DNA of 64,000 bases, from the NCBI GenBank assembly GCA_947561715.1, contig OX387203.1, positions 7,130,001-7,194,000 on the forward strand, given 5' to 3'. Positions 1 through 12,200 of this stretch are shown piece by piece. Made by a program: the position numbers and the translations under genes. This DNA is from Ascidia mentula (taxonomy: Eukaryota; Chordata; Ascidiacea; Phlebobranchia; Ascidiidae). Under the pieces are notes generated by a model. The model had not been told where the DNA came from, made no database searches, and was given only the letters and a program-made list of their open reading frames with translations. Every line of letters begins with the position of its first letter. The first letter of the stretch is position 1.

Positions 1-959
1 AAAAAAAATCCGCCAATGTTTCACATCTCAGTATTAACTTCCTTTTTCATCCATCCTGTTAGCAGTCAGTTTTCCCCTTTTTTCTTGTAGTCCTCCTGTC
101 GTTTATTGCGTTTCTTCTGTCTTTTTTTTATGGTGTTTTTATTTGTGTTTTTATGCATATTCCACTGTACACTCTACGCCTAAATGAACAATTTACTGCC
201 GTAGGATCCGTTGTTGTTTCAGACCTAGGAGCGCTGCACACCAACATCATAACGTGCGATTGATCATCAGCAAGACCTACGATGATTCAACAACCGCAAC
301 CTCCATACGATCCTGACCATCTCCAACCAAAACCACCACGTTTGGACTGTCCTCGGGACGTTAAGGTCTGTCGATGTGGATCAAAGGAAACGTTCTGAGA
401 ACCGAGTTGGCGTTTGCGTTTCGATGGGTTTTGCTTTGGCCAGCACGGCCGGGTGGCCACCTTTTCGTCACATGCAGCTTGTCGCAACCCATCACCTCCC
501 AGTGCGACTGGCTGCGATCCTACGGCAGACGGTGATTCTCCGTGAGGAAATCACCTTTACATGGGCGCCTGACTCGATAACCTTTATGGTTTTATCGGTG
601 CCCATGCCATTTCATTTCCTTGTTTTTTGTTCGTCGCGTAGTTGCTTTTCTCGCAAAATAAACATGATTGTAATCCCAATCCCCGTCTTCGATTCAAGGT
701 ACTTATGCATCAAGAAAACGTGCATGATTTTCCAACTTGAAAAGTTGACGTCATCTTATTGCATGCAGTTGGCGATGTAGGCGCGCGTCATACGTGACAA
801 ATGTGTAATGTAGCCGGCGTCACGTTTGGTAAAACCAAAATACGTCAAAGATTTGCACCACAGCGCTGTAGGCTACGGATGTTTCATCAAGGCAGGTTGG
901 TAAGATTACTTTGTTACTTGTAATAGTATCCTGCACTGAATATGTCGTTGACAGGTGAG
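1..959. other. left flank, no gene recognised
   Basis: No coding region that I can support. It begins with T-rich sequence, and a dispersed repeat occupies roughly 560-775 (listed separately). A 40-codon open frame from ATG 280 has no recognisable similarity and may be chance. The stretch just before 960 should hold the 5' UTR or promoter of the PAQR gene. A splice-acceptor-like TTGACAG ends at 954, six bases before the ATG, which would suit spliced-leader trans-splicing (inference). Confidence 0.6.
560..775. repeat. dispersed repeat, copy 1
   Basis: The core at 571-613 matches 38802-38844 at 39 of 43 positions by eye, including the shared run ATAACCTTTATGGTTTTATC. Both copies carry a perfect TGACGTCA further downstream (746 and 38938) followed by a similar TGCA-rich tail, so the repeat probably spans about 200 bp. 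No terminal inverted repeats or target-site duplications could be fixed, so the class (MITE or SINE) is open. Confidence 0.6.
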
Positions 960-3900
960 ATGAATTCTTCGGAAACACATGTGAATAATTTGCAGCACAA
1001 AAACAGGTGCGTACTGTGTTTCCATTACCATTGAACTTAGTTAATTAAAAATTGGTGATGGTAGGTACGTCGAAGAAGTAATTTAAATAATGTTTTGTTA
1101 AACTAAAAAATACCTGTTTTGGTTGAGGAGTTAAATCTATGCATTTTGATTCTGTTTACATTAATCCCCCAAACCACCCAAAGTGTGAAAATTCAAGTGG
1201 TGTAATAAAGTATGCCCTGTAAAGGCAATAATACATCCAACTTAACTATAAAACAGTGAACGCGTTGTAGTATATACCAAAAGCGGTGGGCAATTTGTAC
1301 TGTGTGGGTTATCTGAGAAATTAACCACGCATTTTTATCACACTGTGAGTGGCCATATGCGAAGTTAAGCGGCTAAAAATGGAAGAGGCTTTTTAAAATG
1401 CATGACGTTAGCCTGTTGTAAACTCTTTAGGCCAGTTTACCAAAACAGATGAGCTCAGCGGATGTAAGCGGGTAACTGTATGACGTATCACAACAAAAAA
1501 ATGCCTAAAAGGCTACGGCACTATTAATAATCTTCAGGTTTTGGCAAACCTTTTGCTTTCTCAGGTTCGGGCTGCAATTATGCGCAAAGGACGAAGATTT
1601 AATAACATATGAAGAATCCATGTCCTGTCAGCAACAAGCCTACGTTTTAACGGGATACAGGCCACCAAACAAATCCGCCTTGTATTATGTGAAAAGGTGA
1701 ACACATGTGGTGGCAAAGGGCAACAAAGTAATTCTTATCAAAGCCCATTATTTTTTACAGCGTATTTCAGCTGAACAACGAGACGTTGAATTTCTGGACG
1801 CATTTCATTCCATTACTTCACTTCCTTTATAGTTATTACCACTTTTTCAATGACTTTGAACATTCAAAGGAATCATTTTGCTTGCCCTACTACGCGCACG
1901 GCTTAGGTGAGTATTGTATAGCTCGGTAGATTTATTATGATTAAAAATTTCAAGAAAACAAAAACTCGGAATACCATGATAATGTGGTCCTGTCATAAAA
2001 TACAGACATTGACAATCACTGACTCTAAGACAAAATACGAAGTGCGTAGCATAAAACTTAACCAACAAAACAAAACGAGTGACTTCACTTCCTGAGTGAA
2101 CATAAAAATCTTGTCAATAAATCACAAATCACCGAGTTTCATTGAATGCAGGTTGTTGTATACTTCTGGCTGCAAGCAGCATGGCCCATATGTTTTGGTC
2201 CCATTCGGAGTCAGTCAGTCACCACTGTTGCTCTGTGGATCGGGCCTGTATTTTCACATACGCCTTCTCAATACGCGTCGGGTTTGAACACTACCTCTGC
2301 CCCATGAACCACTTCTGCGACTGTAAGTAAAATGTTGGATTTTGCAAACTTTTGGCTTATTCCTGATTTTAAGAAGTTCACTGACATCGCAGTCAAGGCC
2401 TTGTGTTACATGTTATCGCATACCAAGGCGATGTCAACCTTTCGATCGAAATGCATGAGCTAGAATCGCGAAAATGTATGAAGGTACTGCGCAGTTGGGT
2501 GGTCCTGCGTCGTTATGCGATAACACATCTGCGTAATTTCAATGAAGTCTCGGTTTGTTTGGCGGGCAAAATTTAAATCGTACTAATCTTTTTTATAACT
2601 TACGCAGGGCCGTCGTCTTCTACTTTATCACTCATGATCTTCAGCGCATTTTGGACCTTCTCCTTCGTAGTCGTCATCTTTATACAAGACTATGTCCCAA
2701 TACTGGGTAAAATAATCATGGTGGGAGCAAATCTGGTTGGTGGATTCCTTGGGTTTTATGCATGCTTTTTGAGGTAAGGATAGAAACACAGTGGGCTCGA
2801 TAGTAAGTAACCTTATAATCGGTTTGGCGCGTAATATGCATTTACGAGTTTTGAAATGTATTTATTGTAAAAATACGCGTTTTTTTCGGTTTGTCATATA
2901 GTACATTTAAAATAAATTACGGATCTATAAGTTCTTCTGGTGAAAATCCACAAAACATACACCTTTGTTGGAAAAGAATGTATGACGTTTCGCTTGTCCG
3001 CGAAATGTAACAGAGAACATGAAAAATTAGAGGGTGCGATCGTTTCCAGACTGTACGAATAGTTCAGTAGTTTATCATGAACTCCTCATGTTCTGTATTT
3101 GGTACATTTCAAATAGAATAAAGTAAATGTGTCTTTACAAATATTTCTAGATACCATTTTGACTTTTCGTCGGACCCTATGCACGTGACTTTCCACATCG
3201 GTCACGGTTTTGGACAAACTGCTGACATCGCTGCACTGACTTTACTTCTTGGTGCACTTATATACAGTTTACGGATACCTGAAAGATTTGCACCTGGTAA
3301 GTCCACAAAACTATCCATTGAAACGAGCTGGTCTCCCCGAGAGAGTTTTCAAATCTCTTCAAGTTTATTGGACCTAACCCTATAAGCCCGTATTCACTGC
3401 TATGCTTTTTGCAGTTGTGAATCTTTGAAGCTTGTTACTATAGCCAACACTTGGCACAAATGAATTTCACTCACCAAAAGTTATTGCATTTTTCTCTCTT
3501 AACTCATGTGACAATTTTATAATGAAGATCATAAAATTGAATGTACGAATCAAAAACATATATGGCCCAAACACTACTTAAAACCAACGTAAAGTAAAGT
3601 AGTTGACACGCTTACACGTTTACAGGGAAGTTCGATACAGTGGGTCTATCTCATCAGTGGATGCATATTTGCACGGCAGCTTCCATGTACGCACAGAGCA
3701 TAATATTTCGACAAAACGTTGACGAGATTTCGGAAAAACTTGACAGTGGGTAAGTGCAGCGGTGAGTTGACACTAGTGCTGGCGTGACAAAATTAATGTT
3801 TTTTGGTCAAAAAGCATAGGTGATAATTGTCGTTTAAAACCGTTGTGCATTGTTTGTAATAGTTTGTAGTGGAATTGTCTTCTTATAAGGTATACATCAG

Positions 3901-4203
3901 GAAAATTTGGGGACAAAGTTTGGTTTGTCTTGTCTAGCAAAACACACCGATCTAAAAAGGATTTATAGGGCGTTTGAGGAAAATACGAACTATGTGTAAA
4001 TAACATTGAGTTTTTGTTGCAATAGTAAATCGTAACATGAGTTTTTGTGTATTTACTACAGGAAGTTAAACGAAACCGATGTGAGGTTTTCGTTCGTCGA
4101 TACAGTGGGAGCTGTTATAATTACTGCCGTTCTCACCAACTTTGCCATAGTGCTTCATTGGTACTTGGTGCGCCGGAACAACACCAAACAAAAATCAAAT
4201 TAA
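960..4203 (+). CDS. membrane progestin receptor-like PAQR protein
   Basis: Eight exons join in phase: 960-1006, 1565-1696, 1761-1906, 2152-2322, 2608-2773, 3151-3296, 3626-3749, 4062-4203; 357 aa. It belongs to the PAQR family of seven-helix membrane proteins, closest to the class II progestin receptors (PAQR5-9), which have about 350 residues. Seen: LTGYRPPNKSALYY then VFQLNNETLNFWTH (the family N-terminal signature), the SHSESVSHH segment ahead of a membrane span, IPERFAPGKFDTVGLSHQWM before the last spans, and a basic tail. The two His-rich motifs correspond to the zinc site of AdipoR-type PAQRs (family knowledge). ATG 960 is chosen because exon 1 joins exon 2 through a split Arg codon and leads straight into the conserved block. 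Steroid ligand and G-protein coupling are inferred from the family only; which PAQR subtype it is cannot be settled here. Confidence 0.92.
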
Positions 4204-4245
4204 TAACAACCAAGCTACATACATTCTGGCTTTACAAAAATAGAT

Positions 4246-4251
4246 AATAAA
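4246..4251 (+). terminator. polyadenylation signal of PAQR gene
   Basis: AATAAA lies 43 bases after the PAQR stop and before the convergent NLR gene, whose stop is at 4378-4380. The 3' ends of the two genes are therefore within about 130 bp and may overlap. Confidence 0.6.
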
Positions 4252-4377
4252 CTTGTTCCCGCTTTTTTAGTTCATTGTCCTTTATCGTTATTGTGTATTG
4301 CACTGTATTCAAATATAAAATTAAACTGCTGAAAGAAGTCAATCAAGCAAGAATAACCATATAAAGACTCTGTAGTC

Positions 4378-7300
4378 TTAATGCGGGAGTCCAAATACTG
4401 ATTTCTGTAAAACAAAAATATTTATAAGTGAAAAAATCCATATTGGCAAAGATTCGGTCTCCTATAATTTCAGTGTATGTCAAGTTTTCATAATTTTGTA
4501 ATCATTGATTCTGATATTTTACTAATTCATACCAGGTCTTTGAACTTTTGTGAACCCGAAGTTGTAATCCCACATTGGGCTAAATGCAGCCACTCTATCT
4601 TGCCTTTGCAAGACGCGAGACGTTCGGCGCCATTGTCTCCAAAAGAGTTGCAGTCCAAAATCAGGCGATTCATCTGTTATATCATAACAATTAATTGTCC
4701 ATCAAAAAGTACATCGTTTTTTTGTGCAAGCCAGTAAGCCACAACGATCTGTAAGGAAACAGTTCTGTACTGTCCGCAGTATGGTTTTACCTTTATCGCC
4801 AGTTAGCAACTTGTATAAAAAATGCAGTAATGATACAACAGAAAGAGACAAATGACAGTATGTATAGAATCCAAACTTATAAAATTGTCAGGCTATGGAT
4901 ATTTGTTGACTATTTCCATAGATTACCGGTCGCACAAGCTTTCGTATTCCAGTCGTTAGCACCCGTATATCGTCCGCTGTCAGGCCGCAGTCTCCAAGTC
5001 CCAGGATTTCCATTTTTGACAAACAAAACGTAATATGTTCGATTCCGAGGCCAGATATCTTGTTTCCACTGATGTCCAGTTGCTTTAGCTTCACAAATTA
5101 GTTGAAGGTTATGTGTTGATTCTTGGCATCAGTGGCAGTGAAAATTCCACAATTATAGAAAAGCGCAAATCAGACACACTTCGCTAATACAGAATCGTTG
5201 GCATTTTAGTCAAATAAGAATCAAATTAATGCATTTTGCTTTGAAACAAAGTCAGTTTTGTCTTTGACATCGTGTAACAATTTAAACAAAGAAAAGTTTT
5301 TTGTGTAAAATGCAGGCAAGCAACACGTTAAATCAGCCTTCTACGACTGAAAATTGTAAACATAGGAACCAATTGTCCTGATGGATTTGTGATTGGTACG
5401 TGGGTATGAATCTTTCCAAGGGTGTCGTACGCGAAAAAGTTCGAGTACCACTGATGTAATTAAATATTTTTTTTTAAAAGAGAAAATTTTACCGAGGACG
5501 TCAAACGGCGGATTTCTGAACAAAATAGCATTAGACCATTTCCATCAATCTGATTGTTGGCAATAAACCAGAACAGAGCTTTGTGCACGCATTGGGACAG
5601 CGAGTTGAGTGACGTTAAACGGTTCTTGGTGAGGTTCAGAACTTCCAGCTTGAAAACATACGGAAATATAAATTGAATTGTTTTTTGCCTGTTGGGTGTT
5701 TGATTGGAAGATATTTGCGAATGGAACCGTACCGGTTGTTTCTTTCCCACCAGGCCTTCCGCAAGTAGCTGGGAAGTGGCGTTTGTGATGTCACAATCAA
5801 CTAGTTCCAGTTTGGTCAAGTTTTGAAGCTGCTTATTGATCAGTTTAATTTCGGGCACCTTTATCTTCGCCGATACAACGTATATGGTTTGAATCTGAAA
5901 CATGTCAAGCGATTCATGTTTTTTTTTATGAGGTGGATTGGTTGAAATCTAATAGCGGAAATAGCTTTTATTTGAGTTGTTAGTTAAACGATTCAAGTTT
6001 TCTTCGCTATATGATCTCTAATAAAATGGACAGTTGAGTAAAAAACAAACGTAAAACGCATTCAATGGCGTCTAAGAACTCTTTCGTTCATAGTCAAGTC
6101 ATTTCTCGGAAGCAGTATATATACCTATAGGTACTGCATGCATTTTGCGAAAATTAACGAGACCTGTACCTTGTGGCGTAAGTTTGCTGCAGCAAGAAAC
6201 TGATTGAAACCAGTTGAATCACTAAAACTAACAGGACGAGCTGAGCCGCATTTGATGGTCACAGTCTTGTGGACGGTTTTCAGGACATTGGACAATGACG
6301 ATACGTCGTACGGCATGAGACAATCACGAAGTGAAATTGTCTCCGGAAAGACTATGACAAAGCTGGATTGAAGATCATTATGCTGAGATTCTTGCACAAA
6401 ACGACACAGTTTCAGGATCTGATGCTGAAAGCGCATAGGGGATTGAGTTAGAAAGGTTTTCAGTCGACAAACCTTGTCCGGCAGCTGACGGACAAATTGG
6501 GCGTTGCAAATCGCATCCACCTTTCGTGAAAGAATCGGCCCACAAAGACCGAAAAGAAAATTTATCGCTGTTTCCCAATGATCCCCACCCCCTTGGAACT
6601 TTTTGATGCACTTTAAAAGCACGTCGGGCTGATGGAAATGAAGCAAATGGAAAGCAGCAAAAAAATCAAGCCAAATGGAGTCAACAAACCGATACCTACT
6701 CCCCGGGGTTGAGTTTTGCAACCCATTATAATCCTGTCGCATGTCTGGGCTGCAAAAGGCTGTAATGGTATCGGGGTCAACACCATTCGGTAGTGGGTGA
6801 ATAGGAAAAGAAACGGTCTTGTTGCGTTTGCAAGTGTAAGCTATCTTCGATATAGCTTCTATATCTTGTTGGCTGCCTGAAAATTGACCTGTGCGAATCA
6901 AGTCACCCAGAAGAGACACAAAGAAATCGGTTACAGATATCGCTTCATCCTCTAACGTGCTTCTAGTAATGTATTTTACCAATGTGGTTAAGTATAACGG
7001 GATGTGGTACAAGTCCTTCAGGTTGCTCTGCTCCTGTAGAGTTTTGGTGACGTTGTCGTAGTCTAAATTAACTGGGCAAAGTCTTCGGCAAAGGGTCATT
7101 CGGCTCTTCAATGTAAGGCCTGTCACTTTGACAGCAAAATGGGGTTTATATGCTGAATGTAGGTGGTGGAACGTGTCTGTTCTAGATACAACCACCTTCT
7201 TGGCGTTCGGAAGCAAATGGCCTGAAAGTAGACTCTTGACGATATTTTCAGGACTATCTTTCTGATAGAGCCAGGTAACAGCGGAAAGAGAGGAAAAGTT

Positions 7301-8454
7301 AACGTGCGCGGCTTTGTCGATCCCATCTAAGAAAATCATGACATCAGTGGACTTGCTGACCTTGTCTAGCAAAATCTCTTCACACTCCTTTCTCGTCCAG
7401 AGCTGATTCCCTTCGGTGATGGAACAGGTTAAAAACTTCAAAACGCTGATGTTTTCTTCGAAGTTCAGGTTTCGCGTATTAACGTAAAACACATACGAGT
7501 TTGGATCTGCAGTGGACAAATGTGACTGAAGCATCGACTGGCAAAACACACTCTTGCCGACACCTGCTCTACCGACAATGGACACTGTATTACCGTGGAG
7601 ACCAATGTAGGAATTAATGGCTACCTGCGTCGAACAACTGGCAGTAATGTAAGCGTTTTGTAGTGCAGTACTTCTAGCGTCTTGAAACAACTTGGTTACC
7701 GACATACCAACGCTTGTTTCAGTATTTTCCGAATTTCTTTCAAAGCTGTTCCGCCGGTCTGTGGGATTTATACTGATGTTGTATGTCAGCGCAAGGGGAA
7801 CTGGATTTTTTACTTTTACCAATCTTTGCAGTTGAGGAGCGAGAGTTGAAACCTGGAGCGTCTCTTCTGTACAACAAATGGTTCATATATATATGTTGGC
7901 TGAAATGTGGAGGGTAAATGTATAAATACACAATATTTCAACATAAAACGGTCATACCCCAATTCAGCTTGCAATTAGTTAAATATCGTGGCTCACTCAA
8001 ACGAAATATATGACCATATTATAACCGAAAAACATACTGTTCAAAACATAATGATAACAGGAGAATGTATAAGATGTTTGTTGTAATTCGATTCTTACTT
8101 ATGACGTCAATTTCCTCTGGATCAGCAGCATCCTGCAACTCGACTCCGTGGATGGAATATCTAAAACTGGGATTGATGTATACGTTGGTTGCTTTAATGC
8201 TGTTCTCCATTCCCTGAAACATAAAATATAGACTACACTTACGTTGAAATGTGGCGTTTGAAAACGGAGATATATGGTCGCAAATTACAGCAAACCAAAT
8301 GCCTTGGCTTAAGTTGGTGAAAGCTGACAGACAAATATACTAGAAAACTCACATGTTGCGCTATTTCATCTGCATCATTAAATGAAAATCTTGGGGTGGA
8401 TGACCGAGACCTGATTGCACTCCGCGGAGAAACAAAGCCATTTCCCTCCGACAT
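4378..8454 (-). CDS. NACHT-LRR (NLR-type) protein
   Basis: Eight exons join in phase: 8454-8353, 8213-8099, 7866-6170, 5894-5733, 5648-5493, 5088-4927, 4673-4533, 4404-4378; 853 aa. A STAND-class ATPase of the animal NLR family, probably a cytosolic pattern sensor (inference). Walker A GRAGVGKS is at about residues 171-178, Walker B VMIFLDGIDKA about 248-258, and a sensor-type KVVVSRT follows. The C-terminal 215 residues are leucine-rich repeats of the ribonuclease-inhibitor type (LTKLELVDCDIT, LEVLNLTKNRLT, LKQLDISGNKISG, MNRLILDCNSFGDNG), most exons carrying about two repeats and all starting in phase 0. The first 110 residues show no death, CARD, pyrin or DED domain. The large exon is open upstream of its TTG, so it continues from exon 2 rather than starting there. 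The 8-codon last exon is the least certain part. Confidence 0.87.
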
Positions 8455-9239
8455 TTCGTCTGTAAGCGAGTAGTACTGAAACGTAACAAGCAGCTGTCTC
8501 TACTCTGCCTACCAGCGCACAAGCCTACACACAGTATAGGAAATGGTTCCAACGCAATCATATTTAAATGACTCAGCGTGTCTTGGCAGAGGCTGTCTCA
8601 ATATATTCAGATGCTTGTTGTGACAAAAATAGCCTATCCACAGAGCTTAAATGCAAACTATACCTGTAAGCTTACTACATGCGTATGTATGGGTCCCACT
8701 GAGAGCGTCAGTGAATTCATAATAACATGCAACTTTGTTGCAACACAACATACCCTGCAGAAAGCACAGCTCGGGGAGATGTTTGCAAGTCACACTGACG
8801 TCTCAAAGATGTTAAATTGTATTAAATTACAAAAGTTTTCCACGAAACTTGGGCTCAACCTGCATCCATATGCGAAACACTTGAAACCTAATCCCACTAA
8901 AATCCAATGAAAAGTTTAAGCCATCCATTTTTCACTCCAGCATGTCACGAACTTGCCGAAACGTCGTGTCACGTTGTTTTTTTTTTGTTACTTTTTGGAA
9001 AAACGTTATTTCAATCCATGCAAGATACACCAAGTATAATTTCTGGAAAAACTACTTTGCAATGCCAATGCCAATATATTTTGCCAACTGTGTGCGATTA
9101 TGCACAGCGAAAAAGTGCGCCTGAAATACGCTTAGTTGTGAAAATGAAGCAGAATCTTGACCGACTACAAAACACGAGTCAATTGTTGTGTATTTTGGAA
9201 AAGCCGAAAAGTAAACTTTTTGGAAAAAAATATTGTCTG
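8455..9239. other. intergenic, DHX34 3' end to NLR start
   Basis: No coding signal. It should hold the minus-strand promoter of the NLR gene (near 8455-8700) and the 3' UTR of DHX34 (below 9240). No clear polyadenylation hexamer for DHX34 was seen. Plus-strand open frames here have no recognisable protein. Confidence 0.5.
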
Positions 9240-12200
9240 TCAATTATTGTGCGAACGCTTGTGCTTCAAAATCTCCACTGCCGACAAGTGTAGATCCTTG
9301 TCACATACGTCACAATGCCACGCGCGTTGGAGTGAAGGAATCGATTGTGACGTTGACGCGCTTCCGGTAGCCTCGTTGGATACCTAAAAAGAAACAAAGA
9401 CATGCCATCTATGGCCTTGTGACGTCATAACCTTGGGTTAAGCATTGTTTGTTCTTGAGGCAACGTCGCTCCCCCATAACTAGGGATGCACCGAAAGTTC
9501 GGTTTGCCGAATTTATTCGGCCGAAACTAAGATTTTCGCAGTTATTCGGTTTCGGCCGAATGTTTCTGCAAAATTCGGCCGAAACCGAAACTTTTTTACT
9601 GCATGTAACGCTGATACCCGAAGTTTAGAAAAGGTTAGAATCATTGTTCAAACTGTACGAATGTGTTCGTTTTATTTGTTTATTTTCACAGAAATGATGA
9701 AAATCAACTTTAAGCATTTGGCACAGAAGACCAAAAAAGGCTGTATGATAATATTAGTTCCAACCCAGCACATATTTTGTTTAAATTTATTGTGTTTAAA
9801 GAGATGGATACCAAAATTAGTTTCGGTTTATTCGGCCGAAATAATTCGGCAACTTTTGCCGAATATTCGGTTTCGGCCGAATATAAAAATAGCTGTTTCG
9901 GTGCATCACTATATGGGCCATAACCCTTTAAAATGGATATCTACCAACACAAACCTCATCGTCTTGCGTTTGGGCGTCGGGGTCACCACAACTGGCTTGG
10001 TGTCTCAGGCGCTCTGATATCGTGAGAGGCATCTTGATTTCACAAGTCGGGCAAGTCCAGAAAACACGCAGGTAATCGCCACCAGTCTCAGGGGTGCCCA
10101 CTTGTAAACAGTTGTAGGTGAGAAAGGGGGAGAGCATGATTCCCCCTTTGATGGGGTTGGGTTTTGCTTCCGTAAGCGGCACTGCTAGGTTTCCAACACC
10201 TACAGAAAAGGTATGTGTATTGGTGCAAGTAAAAACATCGGTATTTTTTTTATGGTTTTAATGTTTCAACGGATTATAGGCCTATTTTGTGGTTACATTG
10301 AATAGCTGATCATTGATGAGCGGAAATAAATGTTTCCAATTTGCTTGGCACACTTGGAAAACCGAAGATATGAGAATAATAGGTGGATAAACCGTAATAA
10401 AACATATTGTCTGGTCATTTTACCCTTTAATCCATCCTCGCAGTTATTTCCGGCACCGACAAATAATTTCTTTTTCTCCAATGCAGTGAAACGACGGAGG
10501 CGGTAAATTAATCTGCTGTCCAAAAACTCGGCAAGTTTGTCACCCAGGAAACGTTGAAGCTTTAGAGTTTTTCGGCTACGTTTGGAATCTAAAAAAATGT
10601 GGTCGCATGGTAGTTAAGGTTGGTCGTGGTAAAAAAAACACTTGCTCTTAAAGGAAGTAGAATTTCTTCTCAACCAGACTGGCGTTCTAATGAAGCATGG
10701 TCATTGTATTACACATCATTAGCATAATTAGTAGCTTTTCTCAACTAAAAATCGCATATTGAGGTAGCTGAGATGGATTTTTATTTAGAAAAATTTATTT
10801 TGCCTAAAAAGGCATCATCAGTTTCTCCAACTCATATCGATACGGTGTGTGATCGACAGCCTGCCAGGAGCGTTTGGTTTTTAAATTGATCCAGTTTTTT
10901 ATCCATTAATCTCATCGCATATGGAGGTGTATGATGCTTTTACTTTTTGGTACATTCAGTGTTCCTTTGTAAGCAAACAATTATGACGTCACACATACCG
11001 GCCTCCTTCTCTTTGCTCCCAGCCAATCGCAGCCGCAGGAGTTCCTCCCATGCTCCTCTTAACTGGAGTGTGGAGGCCACGGTTGACTGCGCAAGCTCTG
11101 GGTCGGGAAGATTGATTTCTATCCATTCGTCAGCTATAATCCGCTGACAACTGGCATCAGTGTCCAAAGCTTGTGCAAAAAGCATGAGGGTCTGCAATGC
11201 TGGAATCTGTGACAATAATGTAAGCTTTACCAAATGCTTACAAGGAGCAGAATGTAGTTATTGGTAAGATAACTTATAGTTTGGTTGAAACATCTGTGGA
11301 GAATGACACAATATCCAATTACATACATTATGGGAAAAACTCAAATGGTAATGTGCACAACTCCACAAAGTGCCGACAACCTAACCATGTATTAAGCATT
11401 ACCCGCATCGTGTTGACCAAATAAGGCTTGGTGGTTTCCAGTAGTGACACGTACGTAAGGAGCTGGTGGCGATGACCGAGTAAACCGCGATGACCAGAAT
11501 GTCCCGCTTTGATTAGAGCTGGGTCTTCTTTACCTGTTGGTTCAAGTTCCTGAGGGTGGTGGGCAAAGTAACTGTTCGGGTGCAGGATTACAAACAACTT
11601 GTTTCGTGTGTGGAATACCTGAGTGAGAGGGAATATTGGATGGTGGTTGTATCACCTAATTAAAGGCATTTTTACAGGCTCTCTCGACAATACAAACACA
11701 ACACATATCATGCAAAAATCAGGATGTATTTACAAATGTAAAATATCAAAAGAAAATAGCGTGTTTTGAAATGACTAGTGCTATTTTATCTGGTAAAGCT
11801 AAGTCATATTCCTTTCCTTGTAAATTCGTGTAAGCTTTAACCGCAAACAACACATATCCATAATTTTGAATCACTCTTCACTGAAGAACTGAATTTGCTT
11901 TCAGTGAACGCAGGAAGCCCAACCTGGTCTGAATCTGGTGAATACGAGTTACAATCGTCGGGAAAACCAAGATTTGGGTAAAGTCCTGAACATAGGATGA
12001 TTTTTAACATAATAATGTCCCTCAACGTGAACTGCCGGCGGTCGCTTGAAGCCTGCGTGAATGTATAGATTTATAATGAGGTATTTAAGGTAAAATTGGG
12101 CAAGGATATTACCTGGTAAAGTTTGTCCAAGTTGTGACGAAGTTTGAATTCAAGATCTTTTACATTGGCTGCAAGAGTTGATGCAGAACTCTGATCGTTT

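Noticed and set aside
280-405. Short frame MIQQPQPPYDPDHL... near the left edge
   Set aside because: About 40 codons, no family resemblance, no clear partner exon, and a stop just upstream.
6125-7822. Separate 565-residue NACHT protein starting at TTG 7822
   Set aside because: The frame is open upstream to an acceptor at 7867 and joins exon 8213-8099 in phase, and the last residues are intron beyond donor 6169. It is one exon of the larger gene.
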